This document shows, in pieces, positions 38,261 to 45,722 of a stretch of DNA of 64,000 nucleotides. How positions within the stretch are numbered: the stretch's first letter is position 1; every line of letters begins with the position of its first letter. A program made the translations under genes and the position numbers. This DNA comes from Alphaproteobacteria bacterium (GTDB lineage Bacteria > Pseudomonadota > Alphaproteobacteria > CACIAM-22H2). The notes beneath the pieces were generated by a model. It saw nothing but the letters and a program-made list of their open reading frames with translations. It was not told the origin of the DNA and made no database searches. The stretch spans positions 561,724 through 625,723 of the forward strand of contig JAFKFM010000006.1 in the NCBI GenBank assembly GCA_017308135.1, written 5' to 3'.

Positions 38261-38389
38261 ATGTTGGCGTTCGTGTCGATGGTTTCGATGGTGGCAGCTC
38301 TGGGTGCGCTGGCTTGGGCGCTCGGCCGCTCGTCGGAGTCGCTGATCGCGACCCACCCGGCCGTCATGGCCGCGGCGGCGCACCGCTAA
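38261..38389 (+). CDS. Small single-helix membrane protein, 42 aa (putative)
   Basis: An ATG at 38261 preceded by GGAGAG at a good distance, and a stop at 38389. The product has one hydrophobic segment (residues 2-20, MLAFVSMVSMVAALGALAWAL) and a short polar tail ending in AAAAHR. No family recognised. It precedes the convergent PaaK-like ligase by 4 bp. A start at 38249 would add four residues. The small size makes chance possible, but the ribosome site and the helix argue for a real gene. Confidence 0.45.
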   Translation: MLAFVSMVSMVAALGALAWALGRSSESLIATHPAVMAAAAHR

Positions 38390-38393
38390 CCTC

Positions 38394-39623
38394 TCAATCG
38401 TATTTCCGCAGATCCTCGATCACCTTGCCGTCATTCGGCAGGGTGCCCGGCTTCGCAAATTCGATCGCCCCTTTGAGCTTGGTGAGCGCCGTGAGGTCGC
38501 TCGCCAGCTTGGCGGCAAGCGAATCGCTTGGCGGCGCTTCGACGCGCAGGGTCATCAAATCGTTGTCGCCGTCGCGCGTCACGACCAAGCGGAATTTCGC
38601 GAGGCCGGATCGTTTCGCCGCCTCGGCCACTTGGCCGGGATGGACGAACATGCCCTTCACCTTCGTCGTCTGATCGGCGCGGCCCATCCAGCCGCGCAGT
38701 CGCGCATTCGTGCGTCCGCAAGCGGAAACACCGGGCACGAACGTCGATAGGTCCCCGGTGGCGAAGCGGATCAACGGATATTCGGGCGTGAGCGTCGTCA
38801 CGACGACTTCGCCGACCTCGCCTTGCGCCAAGGGCTCGCCGGTTCCCGGCCGCACGATCTCGACCAGAACCGATTCGTCGAGGATCAAGCCTTCGTCGGC
38901 CGCACTCTCGTAGCCGATCAAACCCAGATCGGCGGTCGCGTAGCATTGCAGCACGGCGATGCCGCGCGCCGTGAACTCGGCGCGCAAGGCTTTGGGCAAA
39001 GCTTCGCCCGACACGACCGCGCGTTTGATCGACGAAATATCGCTGCCGGTCTCCGCCGCTTTCTCCAACAGGATTTTCAGGAACGACGGCGTACCGACAT
39101 AGGCGTCGGGCTTTATGTCGGCGATGGCGCGTAGTTGCAGCTCGGTGTTGCCAACCCCGGCGGGGACGACCGCGCAGCCGATCGCTTGGGCGGCCATTTC
39201 CAGCATCGAACCGGCCGGGGTCAAATGATAGCTGAAGGCGTTGTGCACGATCATCCCGCGCCGGAAACCCGCCGCCCATAACGCGCGCGCCATGCGCCAG
39301 TAATCGCCGCGCTTGCCTTCGGGATCGTAGATCGGGCCCGGCGACATGAAGATGCGGCCCAGCGCGCCGCTCGCCACGGCGGTCAAACCGCCGAAGGGGG
39401 CCGAGTTCTTCTGCAACTCGATCAGATCGGATTTACGCAATACCGGCAACGCGGCCAGCGCCGCGCGATCGACGATTGATGCAGGATCGACGCCCGCCAG
39501 CGTGCGAGTGAAATAAGGCGCGTTCGCCTTGGCATGCGCGATCTGCTGGCGCAGACCCACGAATAGCTCCGCTTCGCGCGCGGCGGCATCGCGGGTTTCG
39601 CGTGCATCGTAGAATGCGCTCAC
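38394..39623 (-). CDS. PaaK-like phenylacetate-CoA ligase family protein
   Basis: Adenylate-forming enzyme of 409 aa, presumed to activate an aromatic or branched carboxylic acid with CoA. Family segments are PAYVGTPSFLKILLEKA-like (DAYVGTPSFLKI), SGEALPKALRAEF, YATADLGLIGYES, and the C-terminal FATGDLS with VKGMFVHPGQV. The usual Ser/Thr/Gly-rich ATP loop of PaaK (SSGTTG) is replaced by MSPGPIYDPEG. The GTG start at 39623 overlaps the livF stop, so it belongs to the liv transport cluster. The enzyme may couple uptake to activation. Confidence 0.85.
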   Translation of the reverse strand: MSAFYDARETRDAAAREAELFVGLRQQIAHAKANAPYFTRTLAGVDPASIVDRAALAALPVLRKSDLIELQKNSAPFGGLTAVASGALGRIFMSPGPIYDPEGKRGDYWRMARALWAAGFRRGMIVHNAFSYHLTPAGSMLEMAAQAIGCAVVPAGVGNTELQLRAIADIKPDAYVGTPSFLKILLEKAAETGSDISSIKRAVVSGEALPKALRAEFTARGIAVLQCYATADLGLIGYESAADEGLILDESVLVEIVRPGTGEPLAQGEVGEVVVTTLTPEYPLIRFATGDLSTFVPGVSACGRTNARLRGWMGRADQTTKVKGMFVHPGQVAEAAKRSGLAKFRLVVTRDGDNDLMTLRVEAPPSDSLAAKLASDLTALTKLKGAIEFAKPGTLPNDGKVIEDLRKYD

Positions 39624-40414
39624 GCCAGCCACCGTTTGCGGCGTTTGTAGTGTTTGACGTCGCGGAAGGATTTGCGGCCCGCGCCCGAAACGCCGAGATA
39701 GAACTCCTTCACGTCCGCGTTGCCGCGTAACGCTTCGGCCGTACCGTCGAGCACGACGCGCCCGTTTTCCAAGATATAGCCGTAATGCGCGTGGCGCAGC
39801 GCGATCGACGTGTTCTGCTCGGCCAGCAGGAACGACACGCCCTGTTCGCGATTGAGCCGCGCGACGATCTCGAAAATCTCCTCGACCAGCAGCGGGGCGA
39901 GGCCCATCGAAGGTTCGTCGAGCAGGATCGTTTCCGGGGCGGCCATCAGCGCGCGGCCGATCGCCGTCATTTGCTGTTCGCCGCCCGAGGTGTAGCCCGC
40001 TAGCGATTTGCGCCGTTCTTTCAAGCGCGGGAAATAGGCGTAGACCTTTTCGAGATCGCGCGCGATCGCCGTGCGCCCGTCGCCGCGGGTATAGGCGCCG
40101 GTCAGCAGATTCTCCTCGACCGTCAGATGGCCGAAGCAATGGCGGCCTTCCATCACTTGGATCACACCGCGCTTGACCAGATCGTTGGGGGTCAGCCCGT
40201 CGATGCGCTGACCCTTGTATTCGATCGTGCCTTTGGTCACGTCGCCGCGCTCGGCGCGCAGCAGATTGGAAATCGATTTGAGCGTCGTCGATTTGCCCGC
40301 ACCGTTGGCGCCCAGCAACGCCACGATGCCGCCCTTGGGCACGTCCAGGCTCACGCCCTTCAGCACCAGGATCACGTGGTCGTAGATGACTTCGATATTG
40401 CGGACGGCGAGCAA
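39620..40414 (-). CDS. livF: Branched-chain-type ABC transporter ATP-binding protein LivF
   Basis: Second ATPase of a HAAT-family importer. It has about 264 aa: Walker A GANGAGKST, ABC signature YTSGGEQQM, Walker B ILLDEPSMGLAP, and switch-His-like position QNTSIAL, with the LivF-type EGRHCFGHLTVEENL Q-loop region. The start is a TTG at 40414 with GGG upstream. A strong terminator at 40427-40464 lies just before it, so any start further upstream would sit in the hairpin. It has a C-terminal basic extension (KHYKRRKRWLA). Confidence 0.9.
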   Translation of the reverse strand: MLAVRNIEVIYDHVILVLKGVSLDVPKGGIVALLGANGAGKSTTLKSISNLLRAERGDVTKGTIEYKGQRIDGLTPNDLVKRGVIQVMEGRHCFGHLTVEENLLTGAYTRGDGRTAIARDLEKVYAYFPRLKERRKSLAGYTSGGEQQMTAIGRALMAAPETILLDEPSMGLAPLLVEEIFEIVARLNREQGVSFLLAEQNTSIALRHAHYGYILENGRVVLDGTAEALRGNADVKEFYLGVSGAGRKSFRDVKHYKRRKRWLA

Positions 40415-40426
40415 GCAAGACCCGTG

Positions 40427-40464
40427 CGAAAGAAAAGGGGCGGATCGTCGCCGATCCGCCCCTT
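40427..40464 (-). terminator. Intercistronic intrinsic terminator between livK and livF
   Basis: On the minus strand a perfect 13-bp stem, AAGGGGCGGATCG (40464-40452) with CGATCCGCCCCTT (40447-40435). The loop is 4 nt and TTCTTT follows. It is 12 bp after the livK stop and 13 bp before the livF start. Confidence 0.8.
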
Positions 40465-40476
40465 CGTTGCGTGACG

Positions 40477-41811
40477 TCAGCTCTGGTTGGCGCAGTTGCG
40501 CAGAGTCACGTTCTTCTCGCGCGCGTACTGCCCGGAGCTCGCCTCGTACATTTCGCGGACCATCTTGCGGTTGGGCTCGATCCAGTCGGACGCCCAATTC
40601 CACTTCTTGCCGTCCCATTGCTGGATACGGACGATGCCCCCGCCTTCGTGATCGCCACAGGAAAGCTTCAAGGGCGGCATGAAGCCTTCGAAGCCCATCG
40701 ACGCGAGGCGCGTGGTGTCGAGGTTCAGCGCCTCGAACCCGTCGCGCACTTGCGCCCCCGTCATGGCCTTGCCCTTGCCGTGCTTTTCCTGCGCGGTGCG
40801 CACGGCCTCGACGATCATCGCCGCGTTCACCGCACCGCGATTATAGAGAACCGTGCCGATATGCTTGCCGTCGCCGGTGGCTTGGCCCGCTTTATGGACA
40901 TGGTTCTCGATGTCGCGGATGACTTTGTAGTCCTTGCCCGAGCCGTGGAAATTCGCCGCGAGATAGCCCTTGGCGAGATCGCCGGGCGGGGTCACGTCCT
41001 GTTCGGAACCCGCCCACCACACGCCGATGAACTTGTCGCGCGGGAAGCCGACGGACGCCGCTTCCTGAATCGCGGTCGGGTTCATGATGCCCCAGCCCCA
41101 CATGATCACGTAGTTGGGGCGGATCTGCCGGCCGATGCGCAGCCAGATCGCTTTCTGCTCCACGCCGGGATTGGGAACGGGGAATTCGGAAAGCTCGAAT
41201 CCCTGTTCCTTCGCCAGGCGCTGGATCACCGGCAGCGGTTCCTTGCCGAAGGCGCTGTCGTGATAGATGTAGCTGATCTTCTTGCCGCGCAGATTGCCGC
41301 CTTCCTTGCTTTTGATGAACGACACGATGGCGTCCATCTGCGAGAAATAGGTGGCCGGCAACGTGAAGGTCCACGGGAAGACCCGCCCGTCGGAGGAATC
41401 CGAGCGCCCATAGCCGGAGGTGAGCAGCGGGATCTTATCCGCCGCCGTGCGCTCGATCAGCGCGTAGGTGATGCCCGTCGACAGCGGCACGATCGCCGTG
41501 GCGCCCAACGACCCGCGGCCCTTCAGGCGTTCGTAGCATTCGACGCCGCGATCGGTGTTGTAGGCGGTCTCGCATTCCTCCCAAGTCAATTTCACGCCGT
41601 TCACGCCGCCGTCACGCGCGTTGATCATCTTGAAGTAATCGACGAAGCCGTCGGCGAAGGGCGTGCCGTTCGGGCCGAAAGGTCCGGTGCGGTAGACGAG
41701 GGCGGGGATGAATTGTTCCTGGGCTTGGGCCAGGACCGGTGTCGGGGCCGACAGCGCACCGGCGGCGACAGCCGCGGCGGCGAAGACGAGCCCGAGTTTC
41801 GCGAACTTCAT
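40477..41811 (-). CDS. HAAT-family ABC transporter substrate-binding protein (LivK-like)
   Basis: Periplasmic receptor of 444 aa for amino acid or aromatic acid uptake. The signal peptide ends in PVLAQAQ (about residue 28). It has the type I periplasmic binding fold of the Peripla_BP_6 kind: FADGFVDYFKMINARDGGVNGVKLTWEECE, YNTDRGVECYERL, and SYIYHDSAFGKEPLPVI. A GGGAG site precedes the ATG. Ligand not identifiable; the flanking CoA ligases suggest carboxylic acids. It is separated from livM by the arsenic block. Confidence 0.9.
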   Translation of the reverse strand: MKFAKLGLVFAAAAVAAGALSAPTPVLAQAQEQFIPALVYRTGPFGPNGTPFADGFVDYFKMINARDGGVNGVKLTWEECETAYNTDRGVECYERLKGRGSLGATAIVPLSTGITYALIERTAADKIPLLTSGYGRSDSSDGRVFPWTFTLPATYFSQMDAIVSFIKSKEGGNLRGKKISYIYHDSAFGKEPLPVIQRLAKEQGFELSEFPVPNPGVEQKAIWLRIGRQIRPNYVIMWGWGIMNPTAIQEAASVGFPRDKFIGVWWAGSEQDVTPPGDLAKGYLAANFHGSGKDYKVIRDIENHVHKAGQATGDGKHIGTVLYNRGAVNAAMIVEAVRTAQEKHGKGKAMTGAQVRDGFEALNLDTTRLASMGFEGFMPPLKLSCGDHEGGGIVRIQQWDGKKWNWASDWIEPNRKMVREMYEASSGQYAREKNVTLRNCANQS

Positions 41812-41906
41812 GGGCGTTCTCCCTGTATCGTATCGATGACGCGGCGCATTTTTTTATGCCGTCGTGATCGAACGATAGCCCGAATTCCACGGACCGGTAA
41901 GGGTGT

Positions 41907-42545
41907 TTATCGGGCCCGCCGCAGCGCGAAATACGCAATGCCCAGTCCGATCAATTGCGCGGCGACGAAGGCGGGCACGTCCGCAGAGCGGATACCGGCG
42001 AAACTGTCCGTCAGCGCGCGCGCCAGCGTCACCGCCGGATTCGCGAAACTGGTCGACGCCGTGAACCAATAGGCGCCGGCGATGTAGCAAGCGACGGCGG
42101 AAGGCGCTTGGGCCGCCGAAACGCGCAGCACGATCATCAGCAGGCCGCAGCTCGCGACGATTTCCGCCAGGAACTGGCTCGCTCCGCTGCGTATTTTTAC
42201 GCCTTCCATCAGCGGCGGCAGGCCGAACATCAAATGCGCGATCACGACGCCCAGCACCGCACCCGCGATCTGCGCGGCGATGTAAGGGGCAAGATCGGCT
42301 TTGGGCAGATCGCCGCGGCCGACCATCGCCAATGACACCAGCGGATTGAAATGGGCCCCCGAGACGGGGCCGAACGTGGCGATCAGCGCATAGAGCACGC
42401 CCGCCGTCGCGAACGCGTTGGCGAGCAGCGCCAGCGCCACGTTTCCGTCCGCGAGACGTTCGGCCATGATGCCCGAACCGACGACGGCGGCGAGCAGAAA
42501 CGCCGTACCCGCGAACTCGGCAAGCAGCCTTTCGCCGCGCGTCAC
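41907..42545 (-). CDS. Aquaporin/aquaglyceroporin (AqpS-like), in ars operon
   Basis: A MIP-family channel of 212 aa with six helices. The two pore half-helices carry NPL (Asn67-Pro-Leu69, normally NPA) in SGAHFNPLVSLA and NPA (169-171) in FANPAVTLAR, the latter with the selectivity-filter Arg176. Starts with GTG at 42545, overlapping the arsC stop. In Sinorhizobium AqpS takes the place of ArsB in such operons and lets arsenite leave down its gradient after arsenate reduction. The same role is inferred here. Confidence 0.85.
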   Translation of the reverse strand: MTRGERLLAEFAGTAFLLAAVVGSGIMAERLADGNVALALLANAFATAGVLYALIATFGPVSGAHFNPLVSLAMVGRGDLPKADLAPYIAAQIAGAVLGVVIAHLMFGLPPLMEGVKIRSGASQFLAEIVASCGLLMIVLRVSAAQAPSAVACYIAGAYWFTASTSFANPAVTLARALTDSFAGIRSADVPAFVAAQLIGLGIAYFALRRAR

Positions 42546-43048
42546 GCCGGTTCCTTGTTCTTGCCCATCTCGTCGATCTTGCGCTGGATCTCCAGCTTCG
42601 ACAGCGTCGCCAGCGGCAGATTGGCGAAAATTTGAATGCGCCGCTCGATCATGCGGAACACGTCGGCGGTGAAGGCCGCTTTTTCCGCGTCGCTGCCCTG
42701 GACGCCCGACGGATCGGGGAAGCCCCAATGCGCGGTCATCGGCTGGCCGGGCCAAATCGGGCAGGCTTCACCCGCCGCCTGATCGCAGACCGTGAACACG
42801 AAATGCATCACCGGCGCGCCCGGCTTGGCGAATTCGTCCCAGCTTTTCGATCGGAAGCCGGACGTGTCGAAGCCCATGCGTTGCAGCAGCGCTTCGACGA
42901 ACGGGTTGATCCGCCCCGACGGGAAAGACCCCGCGCTATAGGCCTTGAAGCGGCCCTTCCCGTGCTTGTTCAGCAGCGCTTCGGCCATCACCGAACGCGC
43001 GGAGTTGTGGGTGCACAAGAACAGGACGTTTTTGACATCGTCGGTCAT
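42542..43048 (-). CDS. arsC: Arsenate reductase, thioredoxin-coupled LMW-phosphatase type
   Basis: Reduces arsenate to arsenite. It is 168 aa, with the phosphatase P-loop LCTHNSARS (nucleophile Cys12) and FVFTVCDQAAGEACPIWPG (Cys88 and Cys96) for the relay of disulfides. This is the Bacillus-type pattern using thioredoxin. The ATG overlaps the arsR stop upstream and its stop overlaps the aquaporin start. Compared with simple reductases of about 140 aa, it has a longer C-terminal helix (LSKLEIQRKIDEMGK). Confidence 0.93.
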   Translation of the reverse strand: MTDDVKNVLFLCTHNSARSVMAEALLNKHGKGRFKAYSAGSFPSGRINPFVEALLQRMGFDTSGFRSKSWDEFAKPGAPVMHFVFTVCDQAAGEACPIWPGQPMTAHWGFPDPSGVQGSDAEKAAFTADVFRMIERRIQIFANLPLATLSKLEIQRKIDEMGKNKEPA

Positions 43049-43407
43049 CGCACGGCGCTCTTGGTTCGAGGGGCAGGGGATTTGACGGGCGGGCAGACTT
43101 TCGCCGGCGCGCAAAGGGCGGGATTGCCGCCGCAGCAATTGTCGGTCAGGAAGCCGACCAAAGCGGTCATCGCTTCGAAATCCGCCGTGTAGCGGATCGA
43201 ACGTCCTTCGCGCGTCGAGGCGATCAGGCCGGCGTTTTCCAGATCGCGCAGATGGAACGAAAGCGTGGGCGGCGGCACGTCCAGCGCGCGGGCCAGATCG
43301 CCGGCCGCAAGTCCATCCGGCCCGGCGGCGACGAGGGCGCGGAAGGCCCCCAGCCGTGTCGCTTGCGCCAAGGCGCCGAGCGCGTCGATGACATGCGTAT
43401 CTTTCAT
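43045..43407 (-). CDS. ArsR-family repressor, copy A (of arsC-aquaporin operon)
   Basis: A 120-aa winged-helix metalloregulator. DNA-binding helix: TLSFHLRDLENAGLI, then the wing STREGRSIRY. The C-terminal stretch DNCCGGNPALC provides candidate arsenite-binding thiols, a common type in proteobacterial ArsR. The start ATG at 43407 is 7 nt after a TATTTT -10 element and has no ribosome site, so the mRNA may be leaderless. First gene of arsR-arsC-aquaporin. Confidence 0.9.
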   Translation of the reverse strand: MKDTHVIDALGALAQATRLGAFRALVAAGPDGLAAGDLARALDVPPPTLSFHLRDLENAGLIASTREGRSIRYTADFEAMTALVGFLTDNCCGGNPALCAPAKVCPPVKSPAPRTKSAVR

Positions 43408-43443
43408 ATTTTTAAAAATATCAAAATGAGTTTTCGGCCTCAA
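43406..43443 (-). promoter_or_regulatory. Promoter and palindromic operator of the arsR-arsC operon
   Basis: TTGAGG (43443-43438), 17 nt, TATTTT (43420-43415). A perfect 16-bp palindrome, ATATTTTTAAAAATAT, covers 43406-43421, hence the whole -10 and the first two bases of the start codon. It has the form of an ArsR box. Confidence 0.6.
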
Positions 43444-43452
43444 GTCCGAATT

Positions 43453-43508
43453 TATATTTCGAATATTCCAGAAATACAGTTGACTCGATGACCGCGCGAT
43501 GACATATT
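43453..43508 (+). promoter_or_regulatory. Promoter and operator of the arsR-flavoprotein operon
   Basis: TTGACT (43480-43485), 17 nt, CATATT (43503-43508), a near-consensus promoter. Just upstream, ATATT-TCG-AATAT (43454-43466) and TTCCAGAAATA (43466-43476) are candidate ArsR sites. TTCCAGAAATAC recurs before the flavoprotein at about 43855-43866. Predicted start is the A of the ATG at 43515. Confidence 0.55.
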
Positions 43509-43514
43509 CGCGTC

Positions 43515-43832
43515 ATGAAGACCGAAACCGCCGCCGCACATCTCGAAGCCTTGGGCAATTCCACGCGCCTGGCGATTTTCCGTCTGCTCGTGCGCGCGGG
43601 CGAGGAAGGCTTGCCCGTGGGCCGCATCCAGCAGCGTTTGGACTTGCCCGGCTCCACGCTGTCGCACCATCTGAAGGCGCTGTGCGCGGCCGGTCTCGTC
43701 CGGCAAACGCGCGAGCGTACGACGCTGATCTGCACCGCCGACTTCAAGCTGATGCGCGGGCTGGTCGATTTCCTCGTGGCCGAGTGCTGCGTCGAATCGA
43801 GCTGCGCCGCGCGCGACGGCAAAGCCGCGTGA
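43515..43832 (+). CDS. ArsR-family repressor, copy B
   Basis: A 105-aa winged-helix regulator, distinct from copy A. It has HLEALGNSTRLAIFRLLVRAG, the DNA-reading helix STLSHHLKALCAAGLV, and a C-terminal cysteine run AECCVESSCAA that may bind arsenite. There is no ribosome site and the ATG is 6 nt after CATATT, so translation is probably from a leaderless message. It is 43 bp before the flavoprotein gene on the same strand, and divergent from copy A (108 bp between starts). Confidence 0.88.
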   Translation: MKTETAAAHLEALGNSTRLAIFRLLVRAGEEGLPVGRIQQRLDLPGSTLSHHLKALCAAGLVRQTRERTTLICTADFKLMRGLVDFLVAECCVESSCAARDGKAA

Positions 43833-43875
43833 ATTTATCCATAATTTCCAACCTTCCAGAAATACGGAGATTCAA

Positions 43876-45282
43876 ATGCACCCTGTGAAGCGTATCGCCA
43901 TCGTCGGCGCCGGGCCCGTCGGCCTCGCCGCCGCCGCCCACGCCTTGGAGTACGGGATCGAGCCCATCGTTCTCGAACGGGGAGCGGCGGCGGGCCACGC
44001 CATCGCCCAATGGGCGCATGTGCCGATGTTCTCGACCTGGTCGTTGAACATCGATGCGGCGGGTGCGCGCCTGCTGGCGAAGACCGGCTGGACGCGGCCC
44101 GACGATAACGCCCACCCGACCGGCGGCGAATTGCTGACGCATTATGTGGCGCCGCTCGCCGCGACCGACGCGATGCGCAAGGCCGTGCGCTATCGCCACA
44201 CGGTTCGTTCGATCGGGCGTGCGGGCATCGACAAGGTCAAGAACGCGGGCCGCGCGCAAGCGCCCTACGAGCTGATCGTCGATACGCCCGACGGTCCTTC
44301 GCGGTTCCGCGCCGATGCGGTGATCGACGCCTCGGGCACCTGGTTCGCGCCCAACCCGGCGGGCGCCGATGGCCGGGCCGCACCGGGCGAAGCGGCGAAC
44401 GGGGCCCATATTTCCTATGGCATGCCCGATATCGCGGGGGCGGCGCGCGCGCGCTATGCGGGCAAGCGCATCGCCGTGCTGGGCGGCGGGCATTCGGCGA
44501 TCGGCACGTTGATCGAACTCGCAGCCCTGGCTGAAACCGCGCCGGGCACGCGGATCGTCTGGCTCTATCGCGGCATGCGGCTGGAACGCGCTTTCGGCGG
44601 CGGTTCGGCCGATGCGTTGGCCGCGCGCGGGGCGCTCGGCAGCGAAATCGCGGAGCTTGTCGCGGCGGGCCGGATCGAGGTCGAGAAGGGCTTCCATCTC
44701 GACGCGATCGAGCCGGGCTTGGTGTTGCGCGCGGGCGACCGCCGGGTCGATGCCGACGAGCTAATCGTCGCGACCGGCTTCCGGCCCGATCTCGACATGC
44801 TGCGCGAAGTGCGGCTGTCGCTCGATCCCGCGTTGGAATGCCCGGCCGCGTTGGGGCCGCTGATCGATCCCAATCTGCATTCCTGCGGCACGGTGCGCCC
44901 GCATGGCGCGGCCGAATTGGCGCATCCCGATCCGGGCTTCTATCTCGCCGGCATGAAGGCCTATGGCCGCGCGCCGACCTTCCTGCTCGCCACCGGCTAC
45001 GAACAGGTGCGCTCGATCGTGGCGGAACTGGCGGGCGACGTGATCGCCGCGCGGCGCGTGGAACTGGTGCTGCCCGAAACGGGCGTGTGCGCGGGGCCGG
45101 TCAAAACGACCGTGCGCGTCAAAGCCGCCAGCGTGCCGGCGGCGGCGGCGGGGTGTTGCGGGGGGCCCGCGACGGTCGCCGACGCGTGCTGCGTCGACGA
45201 CCAGGAAGCGAAAGCGGCGGGCGAAGCGGGATGCGGCTGCGCCGCACCGGCGCTTATTTCAGCGTCGCAAGATACGCGATGA
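43876..45282 (+). CDS. Flavoprotein monooxygenase-like, ArsO-type, with Cys-rich tail
   Basis: A 468-aa FAD/NAD(P) oxidoreductase. The FAD motif is VGAGPVGLAAAAHA at the N-terminus and the NAD(P) motif VLGGGHSAIGTLIELA mid-protein. ATGFRPDLDML lies near the C-terminal part, as in flavin monooxygenases. I relate it to the ArsO-type proteins of ars operons. After the fold, about residues 418-462 hold a tail with CCGG, ACC and CGC clusters (eight or so Cys), likely to bind metalloid or metal. Good GGAG site before the ATG. Its substrate is not known; arsenic compounds are implied by context only. Confidence 0.8.
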   Translation: MHPVKRIAIVGAGPVGLAAAAHALEYGIEPIVLERGAAAGHAIAQWAHVPMFSTWSLNIDAAGARLLAKTGWTRPDDNAHPTGGELLTHYVAPLAATDAMRKAVRYRHTVRSIGRAGIDKVKNAGRAQAPYELIVDTPDGPSRFRADAVIDASGTWFAPNPAGADGRAAPGEAANGAHISYGMPDIAGAARARYAGKRIAVLGGGHSAIGTLIELAALAETAPGTRIVWLYRGMRLERAFGGGSADALAARGALGSEIAELVAAGRIEVEKGFHLDAIEPGLVLRAGDRRVDADELIVATGFRPDLDMLREVRLSLDPALECPAALGPLIDPNLHSCGTVRPHGAAELAHPDPGFYLAGMKAYGRAPTFLLATGYEQVRSIVAELAGDVIAARRVELVLPETGVCAGPVKTTVRVKAASVPAAAAGCCGGPATVADACCVDDQEAKAAGEAGCGCAAPALISASQDTR

Positions 45283-45625
45283 CGTTGGCGCGCTCGGTCT
45301 CGTTGCGGATACCGGCGAAGGCCATCGTCGTGCCGGGCACGATCTCGCGCGGATTGATCAAGTATTTGTCCAGCACTTCCGGCGTCCAGACGAGATCGGC
45401 CTTCTGGTTGGCGGCCGAGTAGCGGAAACCTTCGACCTTGCCCGAGTGGCGGCCGACGACGCCGAACAGCGTCGGCCCCACGCCGCGGCGGCCTTCGGCC
45501 GTCACGATATGGCAGGCGGAGCACAGGCGCTTGAACGCGGCTTCGCCCGCGGCCGCGTCGGCGGCTTGGGCGGGGGTGGCGTAAGCGGCGAACGCAAGAA
45601 ACGCGGCGGCGAGGGGGAGCTTCAT
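45254..45625 (-). CDS. Class I cytochrome c (c2-like), exported
   Basis: A 123-aa periplasmic electron carrier. Signal peptide MKLPLAAAFLAFAAYATPAQA, then heme motif CSACH (Cys35, Cys38, His39 approximately) and the Met ligand in VPGTTMAFAGI. The pattern GVGPTLFGVVGRHSG is characteristic of cytochrome c2/c550. It would depend on the ccm system encoded 8 kb away. Its 3' end overlaps the convergent flavoprotein by 29 bp. It lies between the ars genes and livM. Confidence 0.92.
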   Translation of the reverse strand: MKLPLAAAFLAFAAYATPAQAADAAAGEAAFKRLCSACHIVTAEGRRGVGPTLFGVVGRHSGKVEGFRYSAANQKADLVWTPEVLDKYLINPREIVPGTTMAFAGIRNETERANVIAYLATLK

Positions 45626-45722
45626 CTGTCGAGCCTCGATGCTGTGGGTTTGGGCAAAGAGTTATGCCAGACCAAGCCCGAATTCAACATCGGGCGCGCC
45701 GTTTTGTCGCGGGGGGTCGCGC

